Below the pieces are notes generated by a model that did no database searches, had not been told where the DNA came from, and worked only from the letters and a program-made list of their open reading frames with translations. From an uncultured Pseudophaeobacter sp. (GTDB taxonomy: Bacteria > Pseudomonadota > Alphaproteobacteria > Rhodobacterales > Rhodobacteraceae), in assembly GCA_905479575.1 (NCBI GenBank), contig CAJQNB010000021.1, positions 1 through 54,981 on the forward strand: a stretch of 54,981 nt of DNA. Reading direction: 5' to 3'. The position numbers were made by a program, and so were the translations under genes. Positions 52,420 to 54,981 of the stretch are shown piece by piece. Position 1 is the stretch's first letter. Every line of letters starts with the position of its first letter.

Positions 52420-53463
52420 ATGGAAACCCGAGTTTGCCGCCTCCACGGTCAGGACGATCTGCGCATTGAAACCGATGTCGTCGAGGCTCCCAGCGAAGGT
52501 CAAGTCCTGCTGGCCATGGCGTCAGGCGGTATATGCGGGTCGGACATGCACTACCTGTCACAAGGCGGAATTGGCACGATCCGCGTGCGCGAACCGATCA
52601 TTCTGGGACACGAAGCGTCTGGCCGCGTTTTGGCCGTGGGCCCGGGAGTCGACGGCTTGGCCGAAGGAGACGGTGTCGCCGTAAACCCCAGTCGCCCCTG
52701 CGGCACGTGCCCGTATTGCCTCGACGGGCTGACCATGCACTGCTTGAACATGCGGTTCAACGGATCGGCCATTCGTCTACCGCACGAACAGGGGTTATTC
52801 CGCTCCCGAATAGTCGTGAGTGCCGCGCAATGCGTCAAGGTCCCCCCCGAGGCCGATCTTGGGGCCGTTGCCTGCACCGAACCCCTCGCTGTGTGCCTGC
52901 ACGCCGCCCGTATTGCGGGTGATCTCGCCGGCAAGCGGGTCCTGATCACCGGCGCGGGGCCCATCGGCGTTTTGTGCTCGGCAATCGCCGCAAAGGAAGG
53001 CGCGTTTGAAATCGTGGTGACCGACCTTCAGGACGAAGCTCTTGCTGTCGCGTCCCGAATGGGGGCGACGCGCTGCATCAACGTGATGCAAGACGCCGAA
53101 GCGATGACCGTGTTCGCTGCAGACAAGGGCCACTTCGATGTGGTTTTTGAATGCTCTGCGGCCGAACCCGCGATCCGATCCGCCATCGCGGCCTTGCGCC
53201 CGCGTGGGACGCTAGTGCAGGTCGGTGTCGCAGGCGACACACCGCTCCCTTTGAACGCGATCGTAGCAAAAGAGCTGCGCGTTCTGGGCACTTTCCGTTT
53301 CGACGCCGAATTCGCTGAAGCGGTCGAAGCGATTGTCACGGGCCGGATCGACGTTCGCCCGATGATCACCCAGAATTTCCCGCTGGAGCAGGCGCTGGAG
53401 GCCTTCCGTGCCGCCACGGACCGTTCAAAGTCGGTGAAGGTGCACCTGATCCTGTCGGAGTAG
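52420..53463 (+). CDS. Zinc-dependent sugar-acid 5-dehydrogenase (L-idonate/L-gulonate type)
   Basis: 347 residues from ATG 52420, with GAGG six bases upstream. Catalytic zinc: GGICGSDMHY and GHEASGRVLAVG; structural zinc cysteines in PSRPCGTCPYCLDGLTMHC; NAD site ITGAGPIGVLCSAIA. It is close to L-idonate 5-dehydrogenase (IdnD) and the RspB-type L-gulonate 5-dehydrogenase. Oxidation of L-gulonate at C5 gives D-fructuronate, the substrate of UxuB; that fits the locus better than ketogluconate formation. Last gene of the + strand operon. Confidence 0.85.
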   Translation: METRVCRLHGQDDLRIETDVVEAPSEGQVLLAMASGGICGSDMHYLSQGGIGTIRVREPIILGHEASGRVLAVGPGVDGLAEGDGVAVNPSRPCGTCPYCLDGLTMHCLNMRFNGSAIRLPHEQGLFRSRIVVSAAQCVKVPPEADLGAVACTEPLAVCLHAARIAGDLAGKRVLITGAGPIGVLCSAIAAKEGAFEIVVTDLQDEALAVASRMGATRCINVMQDAEAMTVFAADKGHFDVVFECSAAEPAIRSAIAALRPRGTLVQVGVAGDTPLPLNAIVAKELRVLGTFRFDAEFAEAVEAIVTGRIDVRPMITQNFPLEQALEAFRAATDRSKSVKVHLILSE

Positions 53464-53523
53464 CGAACCCTCGAGGTGAGCGATACTTGATCCGCGACTC
53501 GTGTCGGTGTCAGGTTAGGGGTG

Positions 53524-53797
53524 TCATCGCGTTTCCCCCACATTCTTTTCGCGGAAGACCTCGGCAGGGGTCTTCCACCCAAGACACTTCTGCCGTGTGT
53601 AGTTGAAGCGATCACAGATCACCTTCATATCGTGATCTGTGCAATGCCGGATGTCGCGCTCGCAGGGCAGCCACCTTTGAAGGCGTTGGTTTGTGTTCTC
53701 GACTGTGCCTTTCTGCAAAGGGCTGGACCTTTGCCTGCATCCAGCGCTCAATCTTGCGTCGTTCTGTGATACTCAGTTGTGTGTAGACGGTGCCCAT
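53524..53797 (-). pseudogene. IS30-family transposase, internally deleted
   Basis: The frame begins MGTVYTQLSITERRKIERWM (53797 downward), equivalent to the start of the intact transposase next to it. After about 23 residues it jumps to the C-terminal part PLQKGTVENTNQRLQRWLPC, in a different frame, ending near 53524. About 250 residues, including two of the three DDE residues, are missing. The sequence is not identical to the neighbouring element, so it is a separate IS30 lineage. Confidence 0.75.
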
Positions 53798-53868
53798 GCC
53801 GATCCCTCGCGTTAGGTAAGATGCTGTTTTCTAACAAGAGTCGTAGTTGGTGGTAGCGTGCACCCGAT

Positions 53869-54979
53869 GTGAACTCACGGTGAAGTGCAGTTCTTGATAT
53901 CTCGTTTTACTCCAACCGGTTCTGAATTTCCATCAGGTTGCTTTCAAAGACCTCAGCGGGCGTCCGGTAGCCAAGGCACTTGCGCGGCGTTTCGTTGAGG
54001 CGGTGGCAAATCGACCTCAAATATCGATTTGTCAGCGCCGTCGGTGCGGTTGATCTTGGCAGGTATCGGCGCAGCCTGTTGTTCGTATTCTCAACAGTGC
54101 CTTTCTGATAGGGCGCTTGCGGGTCACAGAACCAGGCATCCGCACCAATCCCGGCCTTGAGATGTTTCCAGGCCGAGAACTCGGTGCCGCGGTCGAAGGT
54201 GATCGACTGGCGCGCGTCGGCGGGCAGGGGAGCCAGCCCTTGGATCAGCGCCTCCATAATCGGCTTTGATGTTCGATCCTCGTTGCGCATGACGACAGCG
54301 TACCGGCTGACGCGCTCGACCAGTGACGTCACGTTTACCTTCCCATGCTCCTTGCGGAACATCATCAAGTCGCACTCCCAATGGCCGAATTCTAAGCGTT
54401 CTGAGACGCGCTCAGGCCTGTGTGACAGGCTTTGAACGTCGAATATGTGGGTTCTGTTGTGCCTGCGGTAACCACGCGGCCGACGGCGGCGGCGATGCTC
54501 AGGGAGATGGCGGTAGAACTGTTCCTCGCGACCGTCTTTGGAATAGGCAAAGCGATAGATCGTCTCGTGGCTCACGCGGATCGGGTGCCGTTCGAGCCGC
54601 ATCCGGCCGGCGATCTGTTCGGGCGACCAGCCAGCCTTCAGGCGGTCTTCGATGGCGGCTTTCAAATCAGGGTGAATGATCATCTTGCGATGGATCGCGC
54701 GGCGCTGCTCATATTTGTCCTGAGCGACGAGCGCGTGATACCCACTTAACTCAGGCAGTTCGTCGTCCGTGTACCGATTACGCTTAATGTCTCGGTAGAT
54801 CGTGGACGGGTCGCGACCCAGTCGATCCGCGATCTCTGAAATCGGCATTTTGGCTTCAAGCCACTTTGCAAGCTTGCGACGTTCGTCCAGCTTCAGGTGA
54901 CAGTAGTGGGTTCCCATTCTTCATCCTCCGTGCAACTCTCTGTTTTAGTAAAGAATTTGCACTTCGTTTGTGAATCCAC
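53869..54979 (-). mobile_element. IS30-family insertion sequence
   Basis: About 1.1 kb. The imperfect terminal inverted repeats are at 53869-53895 (starting GTGAACTCACGG, then GAAGTGCAG) and 54951-54979 (complement starting GTGGATTCACAA, then GAAGTGCAAATTCTT). A single transposase gene fills the element. Because the right end is two bases from the window edge, target-site duplication cannot be checked. Confidence 0.75.
53907..54917 (-). CDS. IS30-family transposase, intact
   Basis: 336 residues. N-terminal helix-turn-helix (LDERRKLAKWLEAKM, ISEIADRLGRDPSTIYRDIK), then the DDE domain with Asp in HWECDLMMFR, Asp in ITFDRGTEF and Glu in KGTVENTNNRLR. NETPRKCLGYRTPAEVF is the IS30 C-terminal signature. 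The frame is complete, so the element may be active. Confidence 0.95.
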   Translation of the reverse strand: MGTHYCHLKLDERRKLAKWLEAKMPISEIADRLGRDPSTIYRDIKRNRYTDDELPELSGYHALVAQDKYEQRRAIHRKMIIHPDLKAAIEDRLKAGWSPEQIAGRMRLERHPIRVSHETIYRFAYSKDGREEQFYRHLPEHRRRRRPRGYRRHNRTHIFDVQSLSHRPERVSERLEFGHWECDLMMFRKEHGKVNVTSLVERVSRYAVVMRNEDRTSKPIMEALIQGLAPLPADARQSITFDRGTEFSAWKHLKAGIGADAWFCDPQAPYQKGTVENTNNRLRRYLPRSTAPTALTNRYLRSICHRLNETPRKCLGYRTPAEVFESNLMEIQNRLE

Positions 54980-54981
54980 CC

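Overview
The window looks like chromosomal DNA of a marine Rhodobacteraceae (Roseobacter group) bacterium. The grounds are the gene families present (CobO, GlpD/GlpR, the fused carnitine dehydrogenase-thioesterase, a non-pyrrolysine MttB-family protein, a DmdA-like GcvT protein, DUF3572 beside a PleD-like protein), TGA-N9-TCA iron boxes of the type described for Rhodobacterales, and GC-rich codon use. This is inference from protein families; no 16S rRNA is present.

Layout. 0-0.4 kb: 3' end of cobO. 0.4-2.8 kb: glpR-glpD with a palindromic operator candidate. 2.9-10.5 kb: two iron-linked operons on the minus strand, bfd-bfr-dihaem cytochrome-imelysin-DUF1513 and hemP-imelysin-porin (the porin frame is broken). 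Both start from promoters carrying one perfect and one near-perfect copy of the same iron palindrome. 10.6-19.6 kb: metG, a YqiJ/flotillin pair, an MFS transporter, a YceI protein, two paralogous rhodaneses and an aldo/keto reductase. 19.8-24.6 kb: carnitine catabolism (GlxA/CdhR-like regulator, BKACE enzyme, carnitine dehydrogenase fused to thioesterase, SDR) with a small membrane gene inserted. 24.7-28.9 kb: an HTH regulator, a 54-residue membrane protein overlapping a fatty acid desaturase, an EamA transporter, a Nudix hydrolase and DUF983. 29.1-31.3 kb: EF-hand protein, ECF-type sigma factor, putative anti-sigma protein and periplasmic metal-sensor-like protein, translationally coupled. 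31.3-38.0 kb: two c-di-GMP modules (a PleD-like cyclase with degenerate receivers; an H-NOX-like protein apparently lacking the haem ligand, coupled to an HNOBA-GGDEF cyclase), with a HAD phosphatase and an MttB-family gene between them. 38.1-40.5 kb: DmdA/GcvT-like gene, tRNA-Glu, YaeQ. 40.5-44.8 kb: arsenic locus acr3, arsR-arsC fusion, GAPDH, arsJ.

44.9-55 kb has an accessory character. An IS6-like transposase relic marks its left side. Then come kdgK-uxuB-uxuA facing gntR-dctP-dctQ-dctM-Zn-dehydrogenase, which together predict uptake of a sugar acid (best guess L-gulonate or L-idonate) and conversion through D-fructuronate and D-mannonate to KDPG. An internally deleted IS30 relic and an intact IS30-family element lie at the right edge. 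Codon preference changes visibly here: Asp is mostly GAC, against GAT in the rest of the window.

The most interesting signals are the H-NOX-like/HNOBA-GGDEF pair without a recognisable haem ligand, the arsR-arsC fusion with an internal start and a probably leaderless operator-promoter, the mirrored iron-box promoters, the DmdA-like orphan, and the bounded sugar-acid island.
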